Assembly: GCA_016217545.1 (NCBI GenBank)
Contig: JACRHT010000002.1
Location: forward strand, 186,001-250,000
Direction of reading: 5' to 3'
Length of the DNA: 64,000 nucleotides
Source: Opitutia bacterium
GTDB taxonomy: Bacteria; Verrucomicrobiota; Verrucomicrobiia; Opitutales; Opitutaceae
The position numbers were made by a program, and so were the translations under genes. Every line of letters starts with the position of its first letter. Within the stretch, counting starts at the first letter, position 1. The notes under the pieces are model-generated. The model was not told the origin of the DNA. It did not search any database and saw nothing but the letters and a program-made list of their open reading frames with translations. Below, piece by piece: positions 23,841 through 31,922 of this stretch.

Positions 23841-25565
23841 TCAGCCCTCGGTCGGCGCGGATTTCTTTGCCGGTCGCAGACCGTCGGCCCGCGCATGCGC
23901 GCGCAGCAGAACGGAAAGCGCCGTCGCGGCCTCGGCCTCGTCGTAGCACACCGCGTCGGGATTCACCGGCTCCAGCAATTCGCGGTCGCTCAGGTAGCGC
24001 GCCCGGACGAGAGTCTTGATGTTCGGGTTGAGGGCGCGCGCCGCGTTGAGGATCGAGAACGCCACCGCGGCGTCCGGCAGCGTGACCACGAGATAGGTTG
24101 CCTGCCTGATCCCTGCGGCATCCAAAATCTCGCTGTTGGACGCGTCGCCGTAGAGGGCGCGTTTGCCCTGCCCTTGCAACGTGAGCACGGTGTCCACGCT
24201 CATCTCGATCACGATGTGCGAGAGGCCGATCTCGTCGACACGGTGTTCGATTGAGCGACCGACCGGGCCATAGCCGACAATGACCACCTCGGCTGCATCG
24301 TGCACGCGTTTGAGATGCTTCATGTTGACCGACGTCCCTTTCGCCGCTGCGCGCCGGGCCAGCCAATCTCGCAGAGCGGGCCAGCGATTCACCCAGCCCT
24401 CGACGCGCAGGAATTGCGTGAACAGCCACGGATTGATGCTGATCGAGACAATCGCCGCCGCGACGATCGCGTGATAACCCTCGCCGGGCAGAATCCCCAG
24501 CTTCTTGGCCGCCTCCGCGACGATGAACGAGAACTCGCCGATCTGAGAAAGACCGCCAGCCACGACGAGGCCGGTGCGCAGCGAATTTCTCCCGAGCAAC
24601 ACGATCAGGAGCGCCACGAGCGGCTTCACGATCAGGATGATTGCGAGCGTGCCGGCGATCAGCCACGGCGCGTTCAGGATCGCATGCCAATCGAAGAGCA
24701 TGCCGACCGACACGAAGAACAGCACCGCGAAGGCATCGCGCATCGGCAACGCGTCGGCCGCCGCCTGATGGCTGAGCTTCGATTGCGCCACCACCATGCC
24801 CGCCAAAAACGCGCCGAGCGCCATCGACGCGCCAAAAGCCAGATAGCCCGCCGTCGCCACCGCCATCGCGATCACCAGCACCGTCAAAGTGAACAGCTCC
24901 CGCGAGCGCAGGTTCGCCACGCGCAACAACAGCCATGGCACCACCCGCACGCCCACGACCGCCATGATGGCACCGAGCCCGATGAGTTTGCCGATCGCGA
25001 TCGCCCCGCTGACAACGATCGCCTTCGCATCGACCACCTCGCCCGCGGGCAACGCGAGCGCCGGGAGCAGCACGAGGATGATGACGGTGATGATGTCCTC
25101 CACCACCAGCCAGCCGACCGCCACACGTCCCTCGGTGGTCTCCACGGCGCCGGCATCCATCAGCACGCGCAGCAACACCACCGTGCTGGCCACCGAAATC
25201 GCGATGCCGAGCACGATGCCGGCATTCCACGTCCATCCTGCCCAAACCGCCACGAGCGCGCCGCACAAAGTCGCCGCCGCGCTTTGTCCCAACGCGCCGG
25301 GAATTGCGATCGCCCGCACCGCGAGCAGATCGCCGATGTGGAAGTGCTGGCCAACCCCGAACATCAGCAGGATCACGCCGATCTCCGCCAACTGCATCGC
25401 CAGCCCGATATCCCCCGAGAAGCCGGGCGTGTGCGGGCCCACGATCATGCCCGCGACGAGATAGCCCACGATCGGCGACACGCCCACGCGCTTGGCCAGC
25501 AGACCGCAGAAAAGCGCCGCGGTCAGGCCGAACGCGATGGTCGTGATGAGCGTGATCTCGTGCAT
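23841..25565 (-). CDS. monovalent cation:proton antiporter-2 family protein, KefC/YbaL-like
   Basis: A 574-residue inner-membrane transporter. About twelve hydrophobic segments cover residues 1-390, with family motifs VGYLVAGMIVGPHTPG, LAEIGVILLMFGVG, AISVASTVVLLR, VGWLVVEDI and GLSQIGEFSFIVAEAAKKLG. A cytoplasmic RCK/TrkA-N domain follows (about 415-535), with the nucleotide-binding VVIVGYGPVGRSIEHR and GDASNSEIL. It probably exports K+ or Na+ in exchange for protons under redox or pH control. Two tiny membrane proteins lie beyond its 3' end and one beyond its 5' end, all on the opposite strand. No KefF/KefG-type ancillary subunit is present. Confidence 0.92.
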   Translation of the reverse strand: MHEITLITTIAFGLTAALFCGLLAKRVGVSPIVGYLVAGMIVGPHTPGFSGDIGLAMQLAEIGVILLMFGVGQHFHIGDLLAVRAIAIPGALGQSAAATLCGALVAVWAGWTWNAGIVLGIAISVASTVVLLRVLMDAGAVETTEGRVAVGWLVVEDIITVIILVLLPALALPAGEVVDAKAIVVSGAIAIGKLIGLGAIMAVVGVRVVPWLLLRVANLRSRELFTLTVLVIAMAVATAGYLAFGASMALGAFLAGMVVAQSKLSHQAAADALPMRDAFAVLFFVSVGMLFDWHAILNAPWLIAGTLAIILIVKPLVALLIVLLGRNSLRTGLVVAGGLSQIGEFSFIVAEAAKKLGILPGEGYHAIVAAAIVSISINPWLFTQFLRVEGWVNRWPALRDWLARRAAAKGTSVNMKHLKRVHDAAEVVIVGYGPVGRSIEHRVDEIGLSHIVIEMSVDTVLTLQGQGKRALYGDASNSEILDAAGIRQATYLVVTLPDAAVAFSILNAARALNPNIKTLVRARYLSDRELLEPVNPDAVCYDEAEAATALSVLLRAHARADGLRPAKKSAPTEG

Positions 25566-25736
25566 CTGCGCTCACCTCAAACCCTCACGCGAACGTGACA
25601 ACAGCAAACCTTCGCGAATTCCCCGAACCTTCCGGTCCCACCGTGCCGCCCGCGCGCGAGATTCTCCGCCGGCCGCACTCCCCGTCGTGCGACGCCGGTT
25701 CAAGTTCGGCGCCGGAGTGCCGATTTCAGGCGTGGT

Positions 25737-25877
25737 ATGTTCCACAAGCTCGCAGCGCACGAGAACGCCTGGGTCGAGGCCGAGAACGTCGAGCGGCTCA
25801 AAACCGCCCTCACCAGCCTCGCCTTCGGTTTCGCCCTCTTGGTCGGCTTGGTCGGTCTCGTGATCGGTCTGCTGTAG
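25737..25877 (+). CDS. tiny single-pass membrane protein, paralogue 3
   Basis: A 46-residue product (MFHKLAAHENAWVEAENVER, then LKTALTSLAFGFALLVGLVG and LVIGLL). It shares with paralogues 1 and 2 the N-x-W segment, a charged stretch ending in Arg and a single glycine-rich C-terminal helix, but lacks the DRRER block. It is divergent from the antiporter gene, whose start is 171 bases away. Function unknown. Confidence 0.55.
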   Translation: MFHKLAAHENAWVEAENVERLKTALTSLAFGFALLVGLVGLVIGLL

Positions 25878-25958
25878 CGCCGCCGGCGCTCGCAGTCCGC
25901 CGGCGCGACGGATGATCCGCCGCGCCGCTTCCGGAATTGTCGTCGAACAAAGGCGACC

Positions 25959-27914
25959 TCAGCCCTCGGCTCGCTGCCGCGCGTCGGCCTCGATGGCGGC
26001 GCGCAACGTATCGAGTGTGCTCCGGGCCTTAACTTTCGCCGCCGGTAGATCGGCCGCGCCTTGCACGGGCTCGGTGCCAAAGAGGTAGAACTTGATCTTC
26101 GGCTCGGTGCCGCTGCCACGCGCGGCGAACGAGTAGCCGTTCGCCAGCGTCACGAGGTAGAGGTCCTGCGCCGGAATCTGTTCGCCGTCGGCATCGAAGA
26201 ATTTCTCGCGGCCGAAATCCTGGAAGCGCGTCACGCCGACGCTGCCGAAGTTCTTCGGCGGGCTCGCGCGATAGGTATCGAGGATGCGCTTGATCTTCGC
26301 CGCGCCGCTCGCGCCCTCGTAGTAGATGTTGATCACGCCCTCGAGGTAGAAACCGCAGCGCAGATAAATCTCATCGAGATACTCCGGCACGGTCAGCCCG
26401 CGCGACTTCACCCACGCGCACAGTTCGGCGAACATCAGGCAGGCCGCGTTGCCGTCCTTGTCGCGCAGGAAATCATTCGGCAGGTAGCCGTAGCTTTCCT
26501 CGGTGCCGAACAGGTAGAACGTGCTGTGCTGCTGGAGCAGCTTCGCGCGCTCGCGGAAGGGCGTCGCGTCGTAGTTGAAGCCCGCGCCCATCGCGGCCGT
26601 GAGCTTCTGCTCATAGCCGCGCATCTTGCCGGCGATCCACTTGAAGCCGGTGAGCGTGTTGATGACTTTCACACCATGCGCCTTGCCGACGGCGTCCTGC
26701 AGCGGCGTCGTGACGAAGGTTTTCACGAGACACGCGTTCTGCGTGCCTTCCTGGGGAATCCAGCCGAGCTCCTTGTATTTGGTGACGCGGTAATCGGCCA
26801 GCAGCGCGCCGACTTGGTTGCCCGAAAGCAGCTCGAGCTTGCCGGCGCGATTGCGCACCGCGACGCCCATGCGGTCGCTGTCGGGATCGGTGGCGAGCAC
26901 AGCGTCGTGGCCGCCCTTCTCCGCGAGCGCGACCGCCATGGCGAGCGCCTCGGCGTTTTCCGGATTCGGCGACTTCACCGTCGGAAAACGCGAATCGAAC
27001 GCGGCCTGCTCCGGCACTTGCGTCACGTGCACGCCGGCCGAAGTGAGCAACGGCATCGTGGAGACGCCGCCGACGCCGTGGATGTTCGTGTAGACGACGC
27101 GAAGGTTGGCCTGGCGCACGATATCGTGATCGATCGCCGCCTGCGCGGCGACGTTGAGGTAGGCGTTATCGGCGTCGCGGCCGAGCGTCGTGACCTTGGA
27201 AATGTCGGCGGTGAGAAACTCGCCCACTGCGGAGAGCGGCACGGCGTTGACCTCGGTGACGATGCCCTTGTCGTGCGGCGCGATGACCTGCGCGCCGTCG
27301 TCGAAGTAGGCCTTGAAGCCGTTGTCGTGGGGCGGATTGTGGCTCGCGGTGATCACGACGCCGCAATGCGTCTTCAGCCAGCGCACCGAGAAACTCAGCT
27401 GCGGCGTGGAGCGCGGGCCGTCGAAAATGAAGGCCTCGCCACCGAGGCGCGTCCAAGTCGACGCGGCCAGCTCGCAGAAGTGGCGCGAGAAATGGCGGAC
27501 GTCGTGCGCGATCACGATGCGCGGCTTCGCGGCGCTCTTCTGCGACGCAAGGTATTTGGCGACGTAGCGGTGCAGGCCGACGACGGCGCGCACGAGCGTG
27601 AAGTCGTTGAGCATGTTCGCGCCGACGCCCGCGTGCTCGGGCGAACCGGCGGCGGAGAGCGTGCCGGTCTCAGCCTTGGCGCCGACCGCGCCGATCGTGC
27701 GACCGCGCATGCCGCCGGTGCCGAACTCGAGGTAGCGGTAGAAGCGGTCGTTCAGCTCGGGCCACTGCTCGCGCTCGATCAGCTCGGCCATGCTCTGCTG
27801 CGCCCAAGCGGGCAGACCGCCCTGCCACCAGGCGGTGAGATTTTCGACGGTGCTCGGGAGGAGTTGGCCCGCCTGCGCGGCGGCTTGGACTTTGGACGGG
27901 AGCGGAATGGACAT
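25959..27914 (-). CDS. phosphohexomutase (phosphoglucomutase/phosphomannomutase family)
   Basis: A 651-residue alpha-D-phosphohexomutase that moves phosphate between C1 and C6 of a hexose. The phospho-serine loop is VITASHNPPHDNG (Ser191), the metal loop is DPDSDR (343-348), and the sugar-binding GTEESYG and phosphate-binding RGSGTEPK loops are present. The N-terminal YLEFGTGGMRGRTIG start and the length are those of the PGM2-like (PgcA-type) branch. Substrate choice between glucose- and mannose-phosphate is not certain. It lies downstream of the UDP-sugar pyrophosphorylase on the same strand but is separated from it by an inverted-repeat element that ends 18 bases before this start codon. 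Confidence 0.93.
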   Translation of the reverse strand: MSIPLPSKVQAAAQAGQLLPSTVENLTAWWQGGLPAWAQQSMAELIEREQWPELNDRFYRYLEFGTGGMRGRTIGAVGAKAETGTLSAAGSPEHAGVGANMLNDFTLVRAVVGLHRYVAKYLASQKSAAKPRIVIAHDVRHFSRHFCELAASTWTRLGGEAFIFDGPRSTPQLSFSVRWLKTHCGVVITASHNPPHDNGFKAYFDDGAQVIAPHDKGIVTEVNAVPLSAVGEFLTADISKVTTLGRDADNAYLNVAAQAAIDHDIVRQANLRVVYTNIHGVGGVSTMPLLTSAGVHVTQVPEQAAFDSRFPTVKSPNPENAEALAMAVALAEKGGHDAVLATDPDSDRMGVAVRNRAGKLELLSGNQVGALLADYRVTKYKELGWIPQEGTQNACLVKTFVTTPLQDAVGKAHGVKVINTLTGFKWIAGKMRGYEQKLTAAMGAGFNYDATPFRERAKLLQQHSTFYLFGTEESYGYLPNDFLRDKDGNAACLMFAELCAWVKSRGLTVPEYLDEIYLRCGFYLEGVINIYYEGASGAAKIKRILDTYRASPPKNFGSVGVTRFQDFGREKFFDADGEQIPAQDLYLVTLANGYSFAARGSGTEPKIKFYLFGTEPVQGAADLPAAKVKARSTLDTLRAAIEADARQRAEG

Positions 27915-27931
27915 GGGAGAAAAGGACTCAG

Positions 27932-28437
27932 TTAAACACAGAGGTCACGGAGGACACAGAGGGAAATCAGCGGTCGTTTGCCAAGCGAGTGATGCCATCG
28001 ACAAGGCGCGGGACGTGAAAGTTGATAAGCAGGCCAATCGCGTGACCCGTTTCGCGGATGTAGGAAAGCACCTGCGCCCGATGCACCGGCAAAACCGCCT
28101 GAACGGCCTTCAATTCCACCAGCACCGCGTTCTCTACGATAATATCAGCGCGAAATGCCACGTCGATCACCTCGCCCTTGTAGGTCAGCGGCACCGAAAC
28201 CTGTCGCGTGCAAGCCAAGCCGCGCAGCGAGAGTTCCCGAGCCAGGCAGCTCTCGTAAGTCGATTCCAGCAGCCCGGGTCCTTTCTCGCGATGCACTTCG
28301 ATTGCCGCGCCAATTATCCTCTCCGTAAGTTCGTTAATCGAGTTCATGGTAGTGGAGGCCCGTGACGCCAACATCTGCCCACGGACCTCACTGAACTCAA
28401 TTCCTTCCTCTGTGTCCTCCGTGACCTCTGTGTTTAA
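27932..28437. mobile_element. 506-bp element: GxxExxY gene inside a perfect 31-bp inverted repeat
   Basis: The left repeat (27932-27962) and right repeat (28407-28437) are perfect inverted copies over 31 bases, with the unit ACACAGAGGTCACGGAGGAC. Together they enclose a single small gene. The element fills the space between the stop of the UDP-sugar pyrophosphorylase gene (5 bases away) and the start of the phosphohexomutase gene (17 bases away). No transposase or target duplication is evident. Mobility is inferred from the structure. Confidence 0.65.
27967..28347 (-). CDS. GxxExxY family protein
   Basis: A 126-residue protein with the namesake motif in HREKGPGLLESTYESCLARE and a central strand-rich core (VPLTYKGEVIDVAFRADIIV, then ENAVLVELKA). 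The E-x-K pattern in LVELKA and the preceding acidic residue suggest a PD-(D/E)XK-like nuclease fold; that is inference. It starts MNSINELTERIIGAAIEV. A longer frame to 28491 reads through the inverted repeat and was rejected. It lies wholly inside the 31-bp inverted repeat. The family's biological function is unknown. Confidence 0.9.
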   Translation of the reverse strand: MNSINELTERIIGAAIEVHREKGPGLLESTYESCLARELSLRGLACTRQVSVPLTYKGEVIDVAFRADIIVENAVLVELKAVQAVLPVHRAQVLSYIRETGHAIGLLINFHVPRLVDGITRLANDR

Positions 28438-28442
28438 ACCAA

Positions 28443-29861
28443 TCATTCGAGATACAGATTGTCGGTCACCTGAGCCGGGCGCTTTTGCCACGAGGTTTTC
28501 ACGGTGTCGGGGTCGTAGCCGAACAGCGGGGAGATTTCCAGCTTCTGCACCGGCAGGCCGGTCGCGTCGGTCGCGACGCTCGCACCGGCCGCATTCAACC
28601 AGCGGGCGAACTGCCGCTGCTGGTCCTCGCTCGAGGTCTTCGGCGAGTCGACGCCCTCGGCGTTTTTCACCGGGCTGAAATCGTCCGCACGGTTCGTCTC
28701 GATCACGATCGGGTTCTGCGCGAAGGGCAGCGCGTCGAAGACGAACATCTCGAACTTCACGCCGTTGGGCTTCTCGGGTTTCACCGGCGCGCCGTTCGCG
28801 TCGACCGTCGGGATCTTTTTGTCCGCGCGGTGGAACCGCAGCGCCACACCTTCGCCGCCTGCGGCCATGCGGCGTGCGAAATCGCGATCGATGATGTGGA
28901 TCGCGATGCTGCCCGCGATGAAGCGCAGCGCGCCGTCCGGCCGCGTCTCACGCTGCATCGCCATCGGCATGTCGCTGTATTCGACGACGACGAGTCGGCC
29001 GTCCTGCACGCAGAAGTGCCCGACCTTTTCCTCAGCGTAGGCTTTCGGGACCATCTTGCTCGACATCTCCGAGCGCGCGAGGAGGTGAAAGCCGATGAAC
29101 TCGGCGTCGATGCAACGCACCAGCGGGTTGTCGACCTGGAAATAGCTCAGCGTGTCGATGCCCTCGCGCGCCATGAGGTCGAGCGCGCCGCTGCGATGGA
29201 GCGCGCGGAGCGAGCCGCCGTGCCCGTCCGGGCTGAGCGCGATGCTGCTCTTCGTCTCGAGAAGGATTTTGCCCTCGAAGTTCACCGCCGGCATGCGGCC
29301 TTGGCGGAAGAAATGCACGTGCGAGCGTTCGAGGCCGAAGAACTGGTGCTGCTCGAAAAACGCCTCGGTCTGCGCGTGGTTCGCGTGACTGGTCATGATG
29401 AACCAGTGCAGCGGCTTCCCGTAACGCCGTCCGGCCGCGAGGAGTTTCTCCGCGAAAACTTGGAAGAGCGGCTTCCGCTTCACCGGCGTGACCGGGAACG
29501 TGCCTTTCGGTCCGTCGTAACCGAGCCGCGTGCCCTGCCCGCCCGCGACGACGAAGGCCGCGACGCGACCGGCGCGCAGCGCCTCCTCACCGACGGCGCG
29601 CGCCTTCGCCCATTTCGCGGCGTCGCCGCCGTGCGTCGGGAGCGGCTCATAGGGCGCGGGTTCGAGTCCAGCGACATTCGCGGCCGAAGCCGCTTTCTCG
29701 ACGACGAGCGAGCGATGCAGCTCGGCGATTTCCGCGAGATCGATCTCGGCCGCCTGTGCGGCGAGCGCGTCGCGCTCCGCGGGGTTCAGCTGTGGCCAGA
29801 AGGCGAAGACCTGCCCCTGGCCGGCGGCGTTGAATTTCGCGATGAGTTCGTCGTGCGTCAT
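28443..29861 (-). CDS. UDP-sugar pyrophosphorylase, UAP1/UDPGP type
   Basis: A 472-residue uridylyltransferase that makes a UDP-sugar from UTP and a sugar-1-phosphate. The signature VVAGGQGTRLGYDGPKG (about 104-120) is typical of the eukaryotic-like UDPGP family rather than bacterial GalU or GlmU. Further motifs are WFIMTSHANH, SPDGHGGSLRAL, SYFQVDNPLV, VPKAYAEEKVGHF and KFEMFVFDAL. The substrate could be GlcNAc-1-P or glucose-1-P. Its start overlaps the ftsB-like gene by 4 bases. With the downstream phosphohexomutase it forms a plausible hexose-P to UDP-sugar route for the glycan cluster. Confidence 0.9.
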   Translation of the reverse strand: MTHDELIAKFNAAGQGQVFAFWPQLNPAERDALAAQAAEIDLAEIAELHRSLVVEKAASAANVAGLEPAPYEPLPTHGGDAAKWAKARAVGEEALRAGRVAAFVVAGGQGTRLGYDGPKGTFPVTPVKRKPLFQVFAEKLLAAGRRYGKPLHWFIMTSHANHAQTEAFFEQHQFFGLERSHVHFFRQGRMPAVNFEGKILLETKSSIALSPDGHGGSLRALHRSGALDLMAREGIDTLSYFQVDNPLVRCIDAEFIGFHLLARSEMSSKMVPKAYAEEKVGHFCVQDGRLVVVEYSDMPMAMQRETRPDGALRFIAGSIAIHIIDRDFARRMAAGGEGVALRFHRADKKIPTVDANGAPVKPEKPNGVKFEMFVFDALPFAQNPIVIETNRADDFSPVKNAEGVDSPKTSSEDQQRQFARWLNAAGASVATDATGLPVQKLEISPLFGYDPDTVKTSWQKRPAQVTDNLYLE

Positions 29862-30154
29862 GGCGTGCGTTTGTCGTCGGGGAAACGGAAGATGAATTCG
29901 CCCTCGCGCACGTAGCCGAGCTTCTTGCGGATGACTTCCTCGACGAGCGCGGGATCGTGTTGGAGGCGCTCGAGGTAGCGTCGCTGTTCCGCGAGCTTCA
30001 CCTCCGCCTCCTCAAGTTTGCGGCGATTGTGCGCCTCCTGCGCGCGCAGCAGCGAGAGGTCGCGATAGAGTTCGAGAAAGAAGAGTCCCGCCCAAATCGC
30101 CACACCCGCGAACAGCGCCACATAGACCGAGGTGATGACCTTGTTCCAGTTCAA
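29858..30154 (-). CDS. ftsB: FtsB/DivIC-like septum formation protein
   Basis: A 98-residue bitopic protein. It has a short cytoplasmic start, one membrane helix (VYVALFAGVAIWAGLFFLEL), a coiled coil (DLSLLRAQEAHNRRKLEEAE onward) and a C-terminal extracytoplasmic tail (VEEVIRKKLGYVREGEFIFR). This is the FtsB/DivIC layout with the conserved R.KLG(Y/M)....E. It would bridge FtsL and FtsQ at the division site. It is the first gene of a minus-strand operon and overlaps the pyrophosphorylase start by 4 bases (ATGA). Confidence 0.85.
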   Translation of the reverse strand: MNWNKVITSVYVALFAGVAIWAGLFFLELYRDLSLLRAQEAHNRRKLEEAEVKLAEQRRYLERLQHDPALVEEVIRKKLGYVREGEFIFRFPDDKRTP

Positions 30155-30264
30155 GAAGGGCCACAGCTAAGCGGGCGCGCGACACGAGCGGCAACGCTTT
30201 TTGAAGCTTAGTTCACAGCGAATTTTCGTGCGTTTTCAGGAGGCGACCGGATACTTCCGGCCCG

Positions 30265-31080
30265 ATGTATCAGAGTTACTACGGTCTCACGGAGATGCCT
30301 TTCCACATCACTCCGGACCCCAAGTTCCTCTACCTAAGTCCGCCCCACCAGGAAGCGCTGCAACACCTCAAATACGGCGTCACGGAGCGGAAGGGTTTCA
30401 TCGTGCTCATCGGCGAAGTCGGCTGCGGCAAGACCACGCTCTGCCGCCGTTTCCTCAGCGAACTCGATCCGCAGCACTACGACACCGCGCTCGTGCTCAA
30501 TCCCCGCCTCACCGAGACGCAGATGCTCAAGGCGATCATGACCGAGCTCGGCGAGACGCACCCGGCCCGCAGCAAGAACGACCTCGTCGCGCAGATGAAC
30601 CAGGTCCTCCTCGCCCGCATCGCCGCCGGCCGCGAGATCGTGCTCATCATCGACGAGGCGCAGAACCTCTCCTTCGAGGTCTTCGAACAGGTCCGCCTCC
30701 TCTCGAACCTCGAGACCGACAAGCAAAAGCTCCTCCAAATCGTCCTCATGGGACAGCCCGAGCTGAAGGAGAAGCTCGCGCAGGAGGAACTCCGCCAACT
30801 CCGCCAGCGCATCCTCGTCCACTACGAGCTGCGCCCGCTCACCCGGCCGGAGATGGACCAATACATCCAGCACCGCCTGACGCTCGCCGGCAGCGCCGGC
30901 CGCCCGCACTTCACGAAATGGGCGCTGCGCCACCTCTACCGCCACAGCCGGGGAATTCCCCGCATCATCAACAATCTTTGTGACAAGTCCCTCCTCTCCG
31001 CCTTCATTCGCGACTCCGATGAAGTCACTTACTGGGACGCCCGCCGCGCCTCGCGCGACCTCGATCGCCTGACCGAATGA
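30265..31080 (+). CDS. ExeA/GspA-like AAA ATPase
   Basis: A 271-residue cytoplasmic ATPase of the ExeA type. It begins MYQSYYGLTEMPFHITPDP and has Walker A GEVGCGKTT (Lys56), Walker B VLIIDEAQN and an RQRILVHYEL-type arginine segment. The C-terminal part lacks the peptidoglycan-binding domain of full-length GspA. With GspB, ExeA uses ATP to help secretins pass the peptidoglycan. The next gene overlaps by 4 bases and encodes a GspB-like protein. The pilus secretin of this window is about 15 kb away and a possible client. An AGGAGG lies 20 bases before the ATG, too far to be a standard ribosome binding site. Confidence 0.9.
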   Translation: MYQSYYGLTEMPFHITPDPKFLYLSPPHQEALQHLKYGVTERKGFIVLIGEVGCGKTTLCRRFLSELDPQHYDTALVLNPRLTETQMLKAIMTELGETHPARSKNDLVAQMNQVLLARIAAGREIVLIIDEAQNLSFEVFEQVRLLSNLETDKQKLLQIVLMGQPELKEKLAQEELRQLRQRILVHYELRPLTRPEMDQYIQHRLTLAGSAGRPHFTKWALRHLYRHSRGIPRIINNLCDKSLLSAFIRDSDEVTYWDARRASRDLDRLTE

Positions 31081-31799
31081 GCCTGATCAACGACGCCCTG
31101 AAAAAAGCCCAGCGTGAGCGCGGCGAAACTCCGTCAGTCTCGAACGCACCGATGCCGGGCGGCGGCAGTGCCACCGCCGCGCGCGCCAGTGCGAAGAGCG
31201 GCTCACAACCCAATTTCCTGCTCCTCGGCGCCGGCGTTCTGCTCGGCGTAGTCGTTGCCGTCGCCGCCGTCCTCTGGCTCCGCCCCGCGAGCACACCCGC
31301 GGCCGCACCGGCTCCGGCCACCGTCGCCAGCGCGCCCCGCCCCACCGAGTCGCCCGCTCCAACACCGGCGTCAGCGTCGGCCACCCAATCACCCGCGCCC
31401 GTCACCGCGACCACGGCAGCGGCCACTCCCGCAAAGCCCGTCGAGTTCGTTCCGACCGTGAAAACCGAGCCGACCGTCGTCGCCTCCGCGACGCCGACTC
31501 CGGCACCGTCGTCCGTCGCGCCGACCGTCGAACCCGCCGCGCCTGCAACCACGACTGCAGCGCCCGTCCACAGCGGGCCGCCCGCGCCGTCCGCCCGCAT
31601 GGTGGAGGCCATCGAAGGCTACCGCGTCACCGGCATCCGCGCCGGCACCGGTGCCGACGCCAAGGTGCTGATGAACGATCGCGTCTTCCGCCTCGGCGAC
31701 ACCGTCGACCACTCGCTCGGAATCAAGCTCATCGCCGCCACGCCAAACTCGCTCACCTTCCGCGATACCGCCGGCGCGACCTACACGCGGAACTTCTAG
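31077..31799 (+). CDS. GspB-like secretin assembly protein
   Basis: A 240-residue protein. It starts MSLINDALKKAQRERGE, the usual GspB cytoplasmic start. One membrane helix follows (FLLLGAGVLLGVVVAVAAVLW), then a long Ala/Pro/Thr-rich periplasmic linker (about 70-175). The C-terminal GspB domain reads EAIEGYRVTGIRAGT ... VFRLGDTVDHSLGIKLI ... LTFRDTAGATYTRNF. The ATGA overlap with the ATPase gene indicates coupled translation and a GspA/GspB complex. Composition is biased by the linker but GC use matches its neighbours. Confidence 0.85.
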   Translation: MSLINDALKKAQRERGETPSVSNAPMPGGGSATAARASAKSGSQPNFLLLGAGVLLGVVVAVAAVLWLRPASTPAAAPAPATVASAPRPTESPAPTPASASATQSPAPVTATTAAATPAKPVEFVPTVKTEPTVVASATPTPAPSSVAPTVEPAAPATTTAAPVHSGPPAPSARMVEAIEGYRVTGIRAGTGADAKVLMNDRVFRLGDTVDHSLGIKLIAATPNSLTFRDTAGATYTRNF

Positions 31800-31817
31800 A
31801 GCCTTTTCTGTTTTTCA

Positions 31818-31895
31818 GTAGCCGGGCTCGCTGAGCCCGGTCGGCGCGTCTTCCCTCGGGAAAGCCCCTTTCCGGGGTCAGCGACCCCGGCTGCA
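31818..31895. repeat. two-armed palindromic repeat (GCCGGGCTC / GGGGTC...GACCCC family)
   Basis: A first hairpin (31818-31840) and a second hairpin (31871-31895) are joined by a spacer with TCCCTCGGGAAAGCCCCTTT. It is the reverse-oriented homologue of the element at 43628-43706. It sits between the gspB-like stop and the 3' end of the convergent sugar transferase gene, where it may also act as a bidirectional terminator. Confidence 0.85.
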
Positions 31896-31922
31896 TTATT
31901 TCTGAAAATGCGGAAGACGCGG

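Noticed and set aside
28348..28491. Longer GxxExxY protein with an NTEVTEDTEE segment
   Set aside because: That segment is a translation of the 31-base inverted repeat and runs into the neighbouring gene. The family start is at 28347.
30238..30264. AGGAGG as the ribosome binding site of the ExeA-like gene
   Set aside because: It lies 20 bases before the ATG, too far for a normal Shine-Dalgarno site, and no alternative start lies nearer.
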